Origin: Mesorhabditis belari
Lineage: Eukaryota > Nematoda > Chromadorea > Rhabditida > Rhabditidae
NCBI GenBank assembly: GCA_958450365.1
Contig: CAUEEP010000861.1
Location: 62,001-126,000, forward strand
Length of the DNA: 64,000 nt
Reading direction: 5' to 3'
The translations under genes were made by a program, and so were the position numbers. The notes beneath the pieces were generated by a model. That model was not told the origin of the DNA. It was given only the letters and a program-made list of their open reading frames with translations, and ran no database searches. Below are positions 1 to 12,039 of this stretch, in pieces. How positions within the stretch are numbered: the first letter of the stretch is position 1; each line of letters starts with the position of its first letter.

Positions 1-162
1 ATTTTACAGCATAAAACTTGAGGAATAGCTAAACTGAAATGGGTTTTTTCGAAAACGACTTCTCCCTTTGTGCAGTCAATTTGCCCAAAAGCTGAACAAA
101 TTCCAAATGTTTTTATATCAAAATGTAGAGGAGATGTTCAGCTTTCGAATGATATATAACAC

Positions 163-922
163 TCATATACATCTGTTCGATATCTTGAGAAATTTGCAAA
201 ATAGTAAAAACGCGCATCCATAACTGGACAACCCAATACTTATCAGCCCAATCTTAGCACAAACCTTTAACGGTTTTCCACAGATTTGTTCGCAGACGAC
301 ACCACATAAATTGCATATCTCATTAGGTCCACAAATCACTCCACCACAACACTTGGAGATCGGAGGGATGGTTTGAAGAGTGAATGGCGGCAGGGTGAAT
401 GGTGGAAGAGTAAATGGTGGGAGAGTGAACGGGGGGGATCGGCCCGATATTGGGTTGAAGCGGCTCTTCTGAACAAATACCGCATTCCTCCCATTAAATA
501 GATGACCCCCATCTCTAGTCATCGCAAATTTATATCCGATATTGATCTAGAGGGAAAACATGTCTGAAAGTAAAACCATTTCTCCACCCAAGCCATATTT
601 AGCGTCGAACACCAAAAATTCATATGGAGGACCCTCAATATTTTTTTCAAAAAATGCTTTACACTCTAAATTGTTCTGTTGTCAATTTATTTTATTGCCA
701 TGATCTAAGTATCATCTTTTATGTCTAATCCCCTCCATTTAACCGCTTCAGAACTATCTAGGTCAGTCTTTGAGGTAGCTGGAGATGAGGAGAGCCATCT
801 ATACACGGGACTCGTCGTCTAATCTAATCAAAAATTCTCCAGCTCATCAACTTACCATCTGCTGCCACGAAATTGATGCTCACGATAAGAATCAGAAGAT
901 TTAAATACGAAATGTGCTTCAT
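163..922 (-). CDS. Small secreted cysteine-rich peptide, TIL-like (two exons)
   Basis: Hand-spliced model: exon 1 is 922-856 and exon 2 is 512-163 on the minus strand. Exon 1 starts with MKHISYLNLLILIV, a clear signal peptide ending near VAAD, and has a consensus GTAAG donor at 855-851. A TAGAG acceptor at about 513 restores the frame. The mature part has four tandem PPFTL pentapeptides (15-bp repeats, about 441-366) and then a cysteine block beginning KCCGGVICGPNEIC with eight cysteines in about 31 residues. The C-GPNE-C-x2-CG-x2-C spacing resembles the trypsin-inhibitor-like (TIL) fold of nematode secreted protease inhibitors. A TIL domain normally has ten cysteines. The residues after KVC look less TIL-like, so the last exon boundary may be wrong, with a further exon beyond 163 or outside the window. 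Function as an inhibitor is inference. Confidence 0.5.
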
Positions 923-3821
923 TTTAGAAAAAGTTTGAAAAGTGCGGTTCATTGTTTGCTTTACCTTTTATAGTGACCCTATTTACACTGGTTGCGCCGA
1001 AAATCCCTTTTTACACTTGGAATTTATGCGAATTTTTGCTTTTGTTGATGGATTTACAATTCCTCTGATGTTTTGATCACGTGATACAGCGGGAATTATG
1101 GAGAAATGAATGACCTCTAACCTCGTTGCAATATCAAGCACAGCTAGATTCATTTGCCTAATCCTATTTATGTTATAAATTTTTTTCTAGAGGTCCAGTG
1201 ATCGGTTGCACACCGTTTGAAGAAAATTGCTCCACATTTCGAAAGCATAGTCACTCTCTTTATTTCGGACCAGCTCCTATCTAACACTCGAATAAATAAA
1301 GGTGTTCGACGATAACGCAAACTGTCACTATTGTTTCTATAGGCTGCTCATAATTGCTCATAAGTACACTGCAGGGTGTAGCTCAGTCAAAAGATAACTG
1401 GTACCCATAAAATTTTTGCAGGCAAATGTTGAGTGGGTCTCTTGTAACGGTGCCCACTATCTAACCGGTTCGAAATTTTTCAAACAAGCTCTCAAAGTTG
1501 AGAGTCGCACCTAGCCTGGCGCGTGGCCTAGTTTTGGAGTTTTTGAAGTGACATTGAAAGCCGATTGAGATATTTTTGCACCAAATTTATCAGAAAGATG
1601 TCTTTCAGCCTCCAGTCATCATTTACGGGAAAAATCTCACATAAAATGAACAAAACCCTGCTTGTTTATGATTTTTAATATCAGCATGAAAATGCCTAAA
1701 AGATTTGGGTTTTAAGGTTCTTCATAGATGCGCTGTTACCAAGTAACGGGAAATTCTTGGTTCTTGGCACCTGGTTGGTATGAGTGGTAAAATATAACTG
1801 ACAGGGGAAGGCCAACTGAATGTGCTGGTCAAATCACATGAGTCATAAACCATTCGACGCAGAATTTCATGCTGACCATGATATTGCTTTTGGTTTTTTC
1901 TACGGAGCACTCTGTCAAAAGTTGTATGCGTTTAAAGTTTTGTAAAGAGTTTCAAAAATCAAACCGCTTATCAAACCGCTTACCACTTTTATTGGTCATA
2001 CACGTTTTCAATAAAAATTCCAGAATATTCAACTGTACACGTAGGAAAGGGAGTCGAGTATCACAGGAGGAAACTTTAGGGGGAGTACTCTTCCCCTTTA
2101 CACTTTGTAAATTTTGGAGTTGCAGAAGTGAAAGCTCTGACTTAGAAAAAACGTAAAAATAAAGTAAATATCCAAATGAACAAATATACAAAAGAAAATC
2201 AAATAAGATTTCCCGATTAAAAGAAATAGAACATTTTATACCGAGCGAAATTTCTTTTGCCTTAACCTAGTAAACATTGAGCATCCAATATCCAACTTTT
2301 CTGGCCGATCTATTATCCAATTAAAATGATTTATTTTATTTTATATGTGTAAAGGCAGAGTTGCATCTAGTTTCTAAAAAATACACAGCTAGCAAAAATT
2401 TTAAATTTGAAAGAAGTTGTTCCCTAAGATTGCGAATTTTGGGGTAAAATTTTGCTGGATCTAGCGAAATCTGGACCCGGGCCCAAGACCTGGATTCTAA
2501 CCAGGATCTTACCTTGTTTGGACTGGCCTGGATTTGGATCCGGTTGAAACCTCCTTGATTCTAGTAGTGGAGCACAAACCTTGGGGTAAGGTAGAGCTTG
2601 AAATTTCCTGCTTTTCAGGTGATTGTTTAGGGAACGTGACGCAATGAAAAGATTGCGGCTGGTCAATTTTGCTTTTATCTTGTTTAACACTGAGCAGAAA
2701 CGAGAAGTCTCATCTTTCTGAGACTTCTCGTTTCTGTTCATATTTGTTTGTCAAATTAGTTTTTCATGATTAATTTCAATATTTTAGGATGCGCATTGTC
2801 GACCTTGTTCGTGGAGTAGATTTCTTTATTAGATTTAGATCATTTATTGGATATAGATTAGATATTAGGTTTATTTATTAGATTTATTAGATAGAAGATA
2901 ACTTTTGGTACTTGTTACTCTTACGCTCACCAAGTTACATAGTAAAATTTGCATACGAACAAACACGTTCTCTCAGAAGATAAAAAAGAACATTTCTTAT
3001 TTTTACTTTTTAGTCTTTTACTTTACTTTTTAGTTTACTTTTTAGTCTTTTATCCGGTTCAAATCACTTTGAATGTGATCCCATCCTAGAGTAGAGTGGA
3101 GTGGAGTGGAATGAACTCTTATCTTTACTCTACAAAGTAAAGGACAAAAGTCTCCTGCCCTCCAAAATAAATTTTGATTTTTCTGCCTCTAAAAATGTTT
3201 CCCCCGGCTAATTTTACGTTTTTATTATGTTTTACATGCGGGGAAACACAAATTAACAGAACAAAAGAAAATCTGGTTCATGACCGTTAGCTTAAATTTA
3301 GCCGTTTTTTGTTATCGATGTTTTACTGTATCTTCCTTTCCTAAGCTACACTACTATAGATATAAGAAAAAATATTCGGCATTTCTTTGGCATTTCTTTA
3401 CCTTTGAAATTCTTGAGAAGTTTAAGTGAGATTGTTTTTCTTTATGACCGTTTCGAAAGTCAAAAAGACTCGGTATTTTGTCTGATAAGTACTTTAGTGT
3501 TTGTGAGTCCATTTTTGGAATAGTTATTTAATTTGAATTTTTGAAAATTCTAATTGTTAGCTTTGTACGGTAGGTATTTCCTTCCGGCAATCTTTTTTAC
3601 TGGCAAAACGCAGTAAGTTCTGATAATTGCCGATAATTTCTCGGCTAGTAATAAGACATCAAAAACCTTTGAAAGTTCTCCCTTTTATCCCCGATATTAA
3701 AATTTTTATTCTTGTAGTTTTTTTTATTAGTCGTAATTGTGACCTTTTTGAGAGGAAAAAACTTGACACAAAAAATACGGTACGGGAGTAATTTTTTACA
3801 TTCTCAACTCTGGAATTTTCA
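923..3821. other. Gene-poor AT-rich intergenic stretch
   Basis: I see no convincing spliced gene here. Contents are AT-rich sequence, short low-complexity runs (TTTACTTTTTAG-type repeats at about 3003-3055, GGAGT repeats at about 3092-3112, ATTAGAT repeats at about 2830-2895) and one strong hairpin listed separately. The few open frames lack splice-consistent partners or recognisable motifs. Confidence 0.5.
2695..2736. repeat. Perfect hairpin, 18-nt arms
   Basis: The left arm CAGAAACGAGAAGTCTCA (2695-2712) and its exact reverse complement (2719-2736) enclose a 6-nt loop TCTTTC. No coding role is apparent. It could be a foldback repeat or the stem of a small RNA precursor, and nothing in the sequence decides between these. 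Confidence 0.8.
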
Positions 3822-6800
3822 ATGTCACGTTTAGACTTCATAAAGATCTCAAAGTTATATCAATTTTCTGATCTATTCATCGTCATCTTATTGACGGTTT
3901 TCTTAATCGGTAATTTGTAGAATCTTTCAATAATTGGTTGATTTCATACTTGGGAACCTTTTGAACGCTGAATCGGATAGGCGTACTATCCTTAGATCTC
4001 GAAAACTTAGATCTGATCTTTAGAACTTTGGAAAGAGATACTAGAACTACTTAAGACCACGGAAAAAAACTTGGATCACTGTAACATCTGCGAACTACAG
4101 GTTACGGTACGGTTACGGTCGTGTCTTAAAGGGCCTCGACGCGGATAGGTTCTCTAAAGCGTGTTTCAATTATCGTAACCGATTAACTGGGTTGCTGTAG
4201 CCGTTTTTAAAACATACCTCAGCTACGATAAATTATCCACATACCAGCTGAAAAAGATTGGCTGAATGTTTTGGGTTTTTGTCGCCGTGGCACAGTCGGG
4301 AGCGCGCTTCTCTACGGCCCACACGGGTTCGACGGTCCGGGTTCGTTCCCCGTAGTGCCACTCATTTTTCTAATTTTTTTTCTGGCTTTTTATTTAAAAT
4401 GACACAACTATATTATACTCTAAGATTTTCCAAAGAAGTTTTAACTTTATTGGTCAAAACACGACTGAAAAAATCCTCGTACAGACGGGCAAACAGACAC
4501 TGCTCATAGTAGATGCGAGATATTGAACTTGTGATTGGAGTTGTCTCACTCATAAATGACTAACTAATGAATACAAGTTATTGCGAGGCTTTGAACAGTC
4601 TCTAGTCTTAAGTTTCTTAAATCTACCATCTTTATAGCTTTTTACTAAACTAAACTATTAGAGTTTTTACGGTATAATATATTTTAAGACTTTTAAAAAA
4701 TACTTGATTTTTTTTTGGCTCAAAAACGGCTGAGAAAAAACCCGTACGGAGACAGCTCTTTATATCTATTAAAGTAGATAAGTAGATGTCAAAATAACTC
4801 GATTGCTAATTCTTGTATGTAAACTTCGGTATTTTCACCTTTTTAACTTTGCCGCAGTGAGTAGCGCGCTTGCCATTTCGACCTGGATTCGATTCCCTGC
4901 TGTGGCGTGCCTTTTGCTTTTAAAAAAACAAAATATGAGATGTACAACTACATAGAATTCTAAGTCTAACAAGCTAAAAGTCATGTAAACGGAAGATTCG
5001 CGCGTACAGACAGACGAACGGACAAACAGACACTTCTCTTTTATAACTAGTAGATAGCTTATTACTGACTATTAGTGAGTTTAGTATTAGTAATACACAG
5101 ACGATCAAAGACCAGTTGCTTACCCCACTTTAGGCATTTATGATGTGTTGTTTTACTGGCGCACTTACCTCCTTCCCGATAACTGGTACGATCTACCCGA
5201 TCTACTCAATGAGGAAACTGTTTTCCGGATCGGCGATTATGTGTTTTATGGAGTTGATGTGGTAAATTTCGATCAAAAAACTGAGTTTTCAACTTATTAT
5301 CTAGGCCGTTGTCTTGTCGTTATTTGTGGCTCCATTTGCCATTTTCGCCCCATTGTCAAATGATCGATTGACTCTTCCGATTCGGTTCGTTTGAAACTTC
5401 AAAATTTTTAAAAAATTGGCTTGTTGATCTAATTTTTCAGAATAATGGCCGTCAATCAAAGCGCTTCTCGACTAGTTTACGCTATAATATATCTTCTTAG
5501 GAAAGCATGTGATTATTTCAAAATATTCTTTGGGAAGAAGAGCAAGTGAGCTAGTTTTCGTGGTCTATATGAGATGCTTTTCTCGAGGTGCTCGGCGGAA
5601 ACGGCTAAACTTTTTTCTGCTATTCAACTCTATCTACCAATCGAAACGTTGTCTGATGTGGCTCAATTCAGTCAACTTATGATTTCAATAAGGTTGTTTT
5701 AATGGGAGATTTACCGAGTCAGGCAATAACATACATTTACCGAGCCAGGCAGTAACAGAAACTGGTGGGACCAGAATAGAGTCAGCTTACTATTAGAAAC
5801 CAGGTCCTAATCGGCTTTCTGACCGTGCCAGGCCTTTCTTTGATTCAGACTACCTTTACAGGAGTGGCATAAAACTATATAAAATTTTGGATATACTCAA
5901 AGATTCAAGATCAAATCCAAGTCAAATTTTTAGACCGATTGGTTAGGCAGCTTGTTCTAAAACAGTTGAGCAGACAGAGACAAACATACTCTCTCGCTTA
6001 TAATAAGTAGGATTAACTCTAAAAACGTATTGATACAGAAAAACAGAAAACGTATTGATACAGACGATTTTTTAGAGACCCCAAACTCGAATTTAAATGT
6101 TTTTCAACATCGTGCATAGCATTTTTTGTACTGCTCGGCTAGGGTTGTCAAAGTCATTAAAAAATGTTACGGTTCTTTTATTCTAGACAACGCTAGTCCG
6201 CAGAAAGTCCTTGGGCTCGCCAGAAGCCAGGCCTTGACTTAGGATTTCTGTTAAGCTCTGGCCTTACTATTGGTTTGGGGAGAATGAGTCGGCGCCGAAA
6301 ATCAAAAAATGTCTAAAACTTCTATTCGACTTTGTCAAATAATATGCGTTTGATATCAGTAGAATGGTTAACTAATTCTCTACAAAATGACATTTAAAAG
6401 AAAATTCAAACAGCGCCTCCGCTCAAGAAAAAGCCATTTTTTCACAAAAACTACAAACTGTGATCTAGAAAAAAACCATTGGTGGGATCTTCCTGCAAAT
6501 TTGGCAACTTAAGTAATTGAATGTGCTCTATCTTTTTTATATAAACACCAAAGAAGGTTTATGTGAAAGAAACTGTTCAAATGATGAGTCGGACTCTTTG
6601 CCATTTTAACCAGCTGCGTTTGGAAGTTCATAAACTCCACGAAAGAAAAGCTTTGTGGAATCTCTCAAAAGTGATTTTGTAGAGAACTAGTGGATCCTTT
6701 TGATGAAACCAAACGTATGTTTAAAGAAGGCTTTATGTGTGCAAAAAGTCCCTTTAAAGTTTGGCGCCGACTCATTCTCCCCAACCCAAGATTAGAGCTT

Positions 6801-7540
6801 GGTTGGAACATCCATTTAATTTTCAATTTTTAGCCGCTTTTTCGCCATTTCCTTTGATGGCCTCTACTTTCGAGCCACACTCAAATGGCCACTCATCCAA
6901 CTTTTGATTCCCTATATTTGGTGTTATGGTGTCCATTTTTTTGACGAGGCTCTCCCACCTGGATCTGATTTAACTCTTCTATGGATTCAAGAACATTCAC
7001 AACTTTTTCCCTATTTTCTGATGTGCGCACTAGATTTAATTATATATTTAAAGATGGAAAAAGTTTGTCAAAAATAGCTTTCCACTTCAAAAGAGGTTTA
7101 GCTACGGAAAAGCGGGAAGACTTCACGCTCTGAAGCTTTTCTCATGATGCAAGTAACACATTATTTCACTACAGTATTCTGGAGATCTATTTTTTCAGAT
7201 GATTGCCAACTCGGCAACGGTTCTTTTGACTTATTATGCAATCTGCATAACTCATGGAATCGTTCAATATTTCTATGACTTTTACACGCAAATATTATTG
7301 GGATACTGGGTGGACTTCACCGAAATGAGCTTATTTCAGTTGGGAATAATGTGAGTTTTTAAACTTTAGGCCAATATTGGGAACCATTTCCGAGCCATTT
7401 TAATCATCATTTTAACATTTAGGATCATTGACTCCATTTTCCTACGGAAACCAAAAGAGAAGGCAAAAGCAAAACCAGTCACTTTAGTGACAACCGTCAG
7501 TTCGGTGTCTAATAATAGATTATCCAAAAATAAAATTTGA
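3822..7540 (+). CDS. Serpentine 7TM receptor, nematode chemoreceptor type (Srx-like, family uncertain)
   Basis: Nine exons join in frame: 3822-3909, 5134-5261, 5305-5384, 5441-5545, 5588-5692, 6834-7062, 7102-7152, 7199-7350 and 7423-7540 (TGA), giving about 351 aa. The start MSRLDFIK leads straight into a first hydrophobic segment (FIVILLTVFLIG). Exon 1 ends with one base that completes the glycine codon opening exon 2. Hydrophobic helices follow, including VAVVLSLFVAPFAIFA, the third-helix end MISISRFFAISF (the DRY-position motif typical of worm serpentine receptors), IQLLIPYIWCYGV, FPYFLMCALDLIIY and ATVLLTYYAICITHG. The cytoplasmic tail is lysine-rich (RKPKEKAKAK). A nematode chemosensory role is known for such families; the ligand and exact family are unknown. 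Intron 1 carries two SINE-like repeats and intron 5 (5693-6833) a MITE, yet all splice phases remain intact, so the gene is probably functional. Confidence 0.8.
4281..4521 (+). repeat. tRNA-derived SINE-like repeat, copy 1
   Basis: The head (about 4281-4362) has a box-A-like TGGCACAGTCGGGAGCGCG and a box-B-like GGTCCGGGTTCGTTCCCC. It is followed by an unrelated AT-rich body and the tail CAGACGGGCAAACAGACAC...TAGTAGAT. It sits in intron 1 of the 7TM receptor gene. The head does not fold into a clean full tRNA, so this is read as a retroposon rather than a tRNA gene. Confidence 0.5.
4846..5058 (+). repeat. tRNA-derived SINE-like repeat, copy 2
   Basis: The head is shortened (about 4850-4911, with GTGAGTAGCGCGCTTGCC as box A and CTGGATTCGATTCCC as box B). 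It ends in the same tail type as copy 1: ACAGACAGACGAACGG, then CAGACACTTCTCTTTTATAA and TAGTAGAT. It lies only 75 bp before exon 2 of the receptor gene. Further tail-only fragments occur near 4745-4790 and 5965-6012. Confidence 0.5.
6270..6788 (+). mobile_element. MITE family 1 (GGGGAGAATGAG termini), copy 1
   Basis: About 520 bp, bounded by inverted termini TTGGTTTGGGGAGAATGAGT and GACTCATTCTCCCCAACC with an adjoining GGCGCC. Two further copies in the window (41254-41775 and 48293-48816) share termini and body. No coding capacity. This copy lies in intron 5 of the 7TM receptor gene. Confidence 0.8.
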
Positions 7541-8279
7541 AAGATAAACTCAGCACAAGTATATTTTATACAACACAATCGAAATGTTCTACAAGACTCA
7601 CTAGAAATGGCAATAAAAAAAAGCTTTATCCTTTTTTCTTACTGGCCAAAGAATTTGATTTAGTAAACGCAGAAACAGAATAGAATTAACAGTTTTGACC
7701 AGCATTGTGGCTTTGTTTGAATCGATACTGGATTCTGTTCATTTAAAAAAAAACAAATCAAAACGGTCTAATTTCAAAAGTTAACGTCTACTTCTGTCGC
7801 AGAGGACTTGTCATTTTGCTTCTTGTTTCGTAAACTCTGAAAAATTGCACAAGCAGCTAAAAGTTGGCTTCTATCCAAAAAAAGTCCACTGGTTCTTGCA
7901 AAGAAATCTCAGCTTTGCTCAAAAATTTTGAGTTAGCAAAAACCTCATTGAATAATTCGTAAAATCGCCCTTACCCTCGAGTCAATTCAGTTTTGTTTGA
8001 AAAATCTGATAGCTTTGATGTAAGCTCTTAGTAAAACTTTCGGGTTTTTAAGTGATTAAGAGGAAAAGATTTCAAGTCATAAAACTAAAAGATCATTCCA
8101 TTTTTTCAAACTGAAACTATTTATTTTTATTAGGTACTTGCAAAAGAAACTGCGGATTACTTCCGTGGGGGGAAGTTTTTTTATTTAAAAGTGCTATGAA
8201 CTCGTTTAAATTTTATTCTATTGTGCTATTAACGCTTATTTATTTTAATTATTTTCACAACTAAGTTCTTATTGGATAT
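7541..8279. other. Intergenic, downstream of receptor gene
   Basis: AT-rich sequence with no recognisable gene, RNA or repeat structure that I can support. Confidence 0.4.
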
Positions 8280-8299
8280 TAAATAATTTTAGGTACAAG

Positions 8300-8945
8300 A
8301 TGACGGACCAAAAATTCGTTTTCGTCTTCTGACTGACTAAATGGCTTCAAAATAAAGAAATTAGCATCGGAATCGCACTGGAACCTTTGTGAAGCATTCG
8401 GAGAAAAGGTTTTGAGTGAAAGGAGTTGCCAGGAATAGTTTCGACGTTTTTGTGAAGGGGATAAGAACCTGGGAGATGAGCCTCGCCTCATGAACATTGC
8501 CATGTTGCCCTTGATAATGTGGAGTTGCTGGAGATTGTCGAGTCGGATCCAACTCAAACTTTCCGCGAATTAGCCGAATACTTTAAATTCGATTCAAGCA
8601 CAACTCCTCGAAACCTTTTGCGCATTGGAAAAGGGAATCGTTGTGGCGAATGGATCCCATATGAATTATCCCCTGAAAGCAAAGCCAATCGAGTTTTATT
8701 GTCTCGGTTTTTATTGAAAAAGGATACGGGCGGTGCTTTTTTGAAAGCATGTTGACGATGGACGAAAAGTGGATATATTTCGATAATACAACACGCAAAA
8801 GACAATGGTTAAGCAAAGGGGAAAAACCGTTTTCCACACCACATCCAGAGCTTGACGGAAATTTTGGAGAAACAGCCTTCTTTTTCGTTTATTTTTCGAA
8901 TGATCTTGTGCGGTATTTTTTCTTGGAACTCTTTGCCAGGTGAGA
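8300..8945 (+). pseudogene. Mariner transposase relic
   Basis: Two frames broken by indels match the mariner transposase layout. Early: a CEAFGEK-like stretch and GDKNLGDEPRL (8390-8490). Then ELLEIVESDPTQTFRELAEYF and GKGNRCGEWIPYEL (8520-8680), the usual 'iGK..k.gkWVPHeL' region. A shifted frame gives MDEKWIYFDNTTRKRQWLS (about 8758-8820), which holds the first catalytic aspartate (DEKW). The remaining catalytic residues and the 3' half are missing, and I found no clean terminal repeats. It is dead on the basis of frameshifts and truncation. Confidence 0.8.
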
Positions 8946-10480
8946 AAAAGTTACGCTTTTAATTTTTATCCCAAAATGTGTCACCCTTGAAAAAAAATTG
9001 ATTTTATATAATAAGTTTAGCTCACTCAGCGCTCTGTTCTTCTAAAGTGCTTCTAAAAACGGAAAGACTCAACGTAAAATCAAAAAATACCCTGGCAAAG
9101 ACTTTTTCCTTAAAATATTGACAAGCTTGTGTTTTCATTGTTCGTTATTTGCAAGTTATGTTCTATTGCCATAGCAAGAATTACCAATTCAACCATTTAT
9201 CGCTCGCCGAATTGGATTCAAAGAATAGAGTAATTTCGAGGCTTTTGTTCTCTCATCACCAAGCGTCGAAATTGTTTGTTTCGATCGGCCTTCTCGTCGA
9301 GCGATGCTCAGCAAACAATGAACGGTCAAGATTCTAATTGAATTTGAATCCTTAAATACTGCCGGGGTATTACTCATTTTTTCATAACCACATTTCTCTA
9401 GCAATGAATTACATATCAGTAATAGTAAAGGTTTTTCAACATGGACTAACAAGCCTTGGTCAGTTATTTTAGAGCAGGTTTACTAGAGTAAGAACTAGAG
9501 AAAGTTGAGAATATTCCCTAGTTAGTTTTTCAGATTTGTTAGATACAGATTTGTCCAAAGACACATTTACGGTGGCATTTACAAAGTCTCTGGGCAATAT
9601 ACCTTGTCATATCAAAACTTTATATTAAAAATAGATTTTGCTTTTTAAAAGCTCACCCTCCCAACAAATGGCCACCAACATAATACAAAATTCGATCAAA
9701 TGACTCAAGATAAACGGTTGTTGAGCGAAAAAAGTAATCCACGAAAATAAACAAAACCATTCCGAACGCTCGATGCCATAGATAGGGCAAGTTATTCCCA
9801 ATCATCTATCAAAAAAATCTCATCTAGTAATCGAAATGTGATTGAACTTGTAATCCCAGCTTTACATCCGCTTGCTTGTAGTCGCCCTTCCGTCGCTTCT
9901 GAACTTGTTTTGCAACTTGAAAACGACTCAAAGTACCATGATCTTGTACAAAGTGATCCAGTCAAGCGAAATGATGATGGTGACAAGCGCAGTCTCGAGG
10001 ATGCTCTCCAAAACAAGAGTCAGCGTTGCATTAATATCTATATAATTGACAAATTCAAAAGATTATGTTTAGAAAAATGCAAAAATATTTTGATTTTGAA
10101 AAAAGCCGAACCAGGGATCGGAATAGACGCCTAACTTGGCAGATCGGAATAGACCGATTCCCTACGCCTATTCCTTGGGATTAGAGTGTGAGGGGAGCTC
10201 AAATCATGTTTTCTAAAAAGTGCTAAACTGCCGTAATCTTGCAGTGCATAAGTAAAATAGTTTTCATTTTCCAAAGTGAAAATAAAGTGTAACGATTGTT
10301 TTTCTCTTTTTTTTGGAAACAGGATTTGATATTAATCTTTAGGTCATTTCGAAAAGCATAGCATATATAGAAAATGAGTAACAACTCAATGAATAGGATC
10401 AAATTTTTATTGAAAGTCTAGCCTTTTACTCATAACTTTTTTAGGACCCAGGAACACCCAGTAGAAAACCAAGTTTGCCA
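8946..10480. other. Unassigned stretch with two unrecognised open frames
   Basis: No gene I can name. A minus-strand frame at 9452-9189 contains a TISTLGDERTKASKLL stretch, and a plus-strand frame at 9838-10134 contains SELVLQLENDSKYHDL. Both are under 100 codons, lack confident splice partners and sit beside transposon relics, so they are more likely fragments of old elements than genes. Confidence 0.35.
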
Positions 10481-11260
10481 TCTCTTGTATGGTAATTCAT
10501 CATCAAACACAAAAAGAATGAGAAATTTGTTGCTAAATGTGATTTATGTCCAAAAGAATGCACTCAATTTACTCCAACGGCCACAAATTCCAGGAGAAAC
10601 CATTTAAGAGTAGTTTTTTCTTTATTATTGCAAATACTCAATTTAGGATAAGCATTCTAAGGCATGGCAAGAGGCTGAAAATAATCGTAAAATCGTTGAA
10701 GCGAGCGTGCTTGAACGAATAAACTCTGCAGGCCCAAATGTAAAATGATTATTAGTTTGAAAAGTATCTTGTTTATTTATTTTGTCTATTTAGAAAGAAC
10801 GACACGTTTCTAGCACTTGCATTAGCCGAAACAAATATATCCATTGGTTAACTAAAGCGTCAAATATGTTTGGGATCACCGCAAAAGGGAGAATGTAAAA
10901 GGAAAAAGAGAAAGCTGATCATTTTCCTGGTAGAAAGCTTGCGTCGTGTCTGGTCTGACCCGGCCACTGGCTTCCTGGCTTCATAAGCTAAACTACTGCA
11001 GTTGCAGATAAGCGAACCAAATCCATAGTTTACAAGGGATGACTGATATCCTTATAAAAAAGTCTTCTATTATTCTTTCAATGGATGGCTTTACAATGCT
11101 TAATCAAAAACCAACCATAGAGATACGCACTTCCAAAATACAGCACATATGGCATAAGAATGACGAAAGACACTTGAGAACGAGGAAATCGCGTTGTTTG
11201 CTTGAAGAAGCTTCCATTAAAAGAGATTGCAACAAAACGATTCAATGATAAACCTTGGTC
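10480..11260 (+). pseudogene. hAT-type transposase relic (BED zinc finger plus DDE start)
   Basis: At about 10515-10610 the translation has KCDLCPKEC...TNSRRNHLR followed, after a small intron-like gap, by DKHSKAW (about 10647). This is the C-x2-C...H-x(3-5)-H layout of BED fingers that begin hAT transposases. Further on, SIILSMDGFT (about 11066-11095) matches the 'DGWT' region that carries the first catalytic aspartate of hAT enzymes. Stops and frame changes occur between and after these islands, and no terminal repeats were found. Confidence 0.5.
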
Positions 11261-11811
11261 AAATAAAATTTTGCTTGACTTATTTGCTTACCAAATTGGC
11301 AAAAAATAGAAATGAATGAACCGGGCATCAGTAGCCAGTTCAAGGAGTTGATTATGAAGGGGAACAAGCTCTCAGTGCACACGGAGAGATTTGGGCTAAA
11401 ACTGGTCATGAATCGCTTTCGTTAGACTTACTGAATAGCGCAAAACACGGCTATCAAGTAGTAAAATGAGACAAGAGCACGGCCGATTACATCGAAGATC
11501 AAGAAATATCGGACTGGCCTTGTGAAATTGGAACATTGAAGGCAAAGAGAAAGTGCAAGCAGATTCACGGTCACCGAACATGCTGCAGTCTGCAAGAATG
11601 ATATGAAACAAACTTATTTCATTGAGCTTTTAAAGATCTAAAAGTTTTAGCACGGTTTCCAAGACTCAATGCGGTTCTTAGAACTTTGTTGTGAATATAA
11701 TAGTTCTTTAAATCATTTCCCTCAGATTATTTATTTGTTAACTTAAGTGCTTTCTAAAGTGCGGACCTCCTACCCTATTTGTCCACCATTCCACAGCATT
11801 GTTTTTCGATT

Positions 11812-12039
11812 ATGGGGCATTTGATACGCGCTCCGCCCCCTTTGCCATTGGCAATCCAACTTTGTGCTCGAATTTCTTGATGTTGGGCTGTCCAATTTCA
11901 ATAGTTTTTGTACCAATCGACAGAGAAAGACTAGGCGCACCTAATGATACCAAGAATACTTAAATTGGACAGTCCAACACCTAGATCTTTGAGTTCAAAG
12001 TTAGATTGCCAATGGCAAAAGGGGCGTGGCAAAATGTCT
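11812..12039. mobile_element. MITE family 2 (palindromic, TTTGCCATTGGCAATCCAA), copy 1
   Basis: About 230 bp, nearly self-complementary. CCCCCTTTGCCATTGGCAAT on the left pairs with ATTGCCAATGGCAAAAGGGG on the right, with a central GTACCAATCGACAGAGAAAG. Related copies lie at 22456-22684 and 52348-52577. Non-coding. Confidence 0.8.

Noticed and set aside
1379..1440. GGGTGTAGCTCAGT resembling a tRNA box A
   Set aside because: No matching box B at a suitable distance and no stem pairing.
4281..4362. Candidate functional tRNA gene in intron 1 of the receptor
   Set aside because: Box A and B resemble a tRNA, but the acceptor and anticodon stems do not pair well and the sequence continues into a SINE-type tail.
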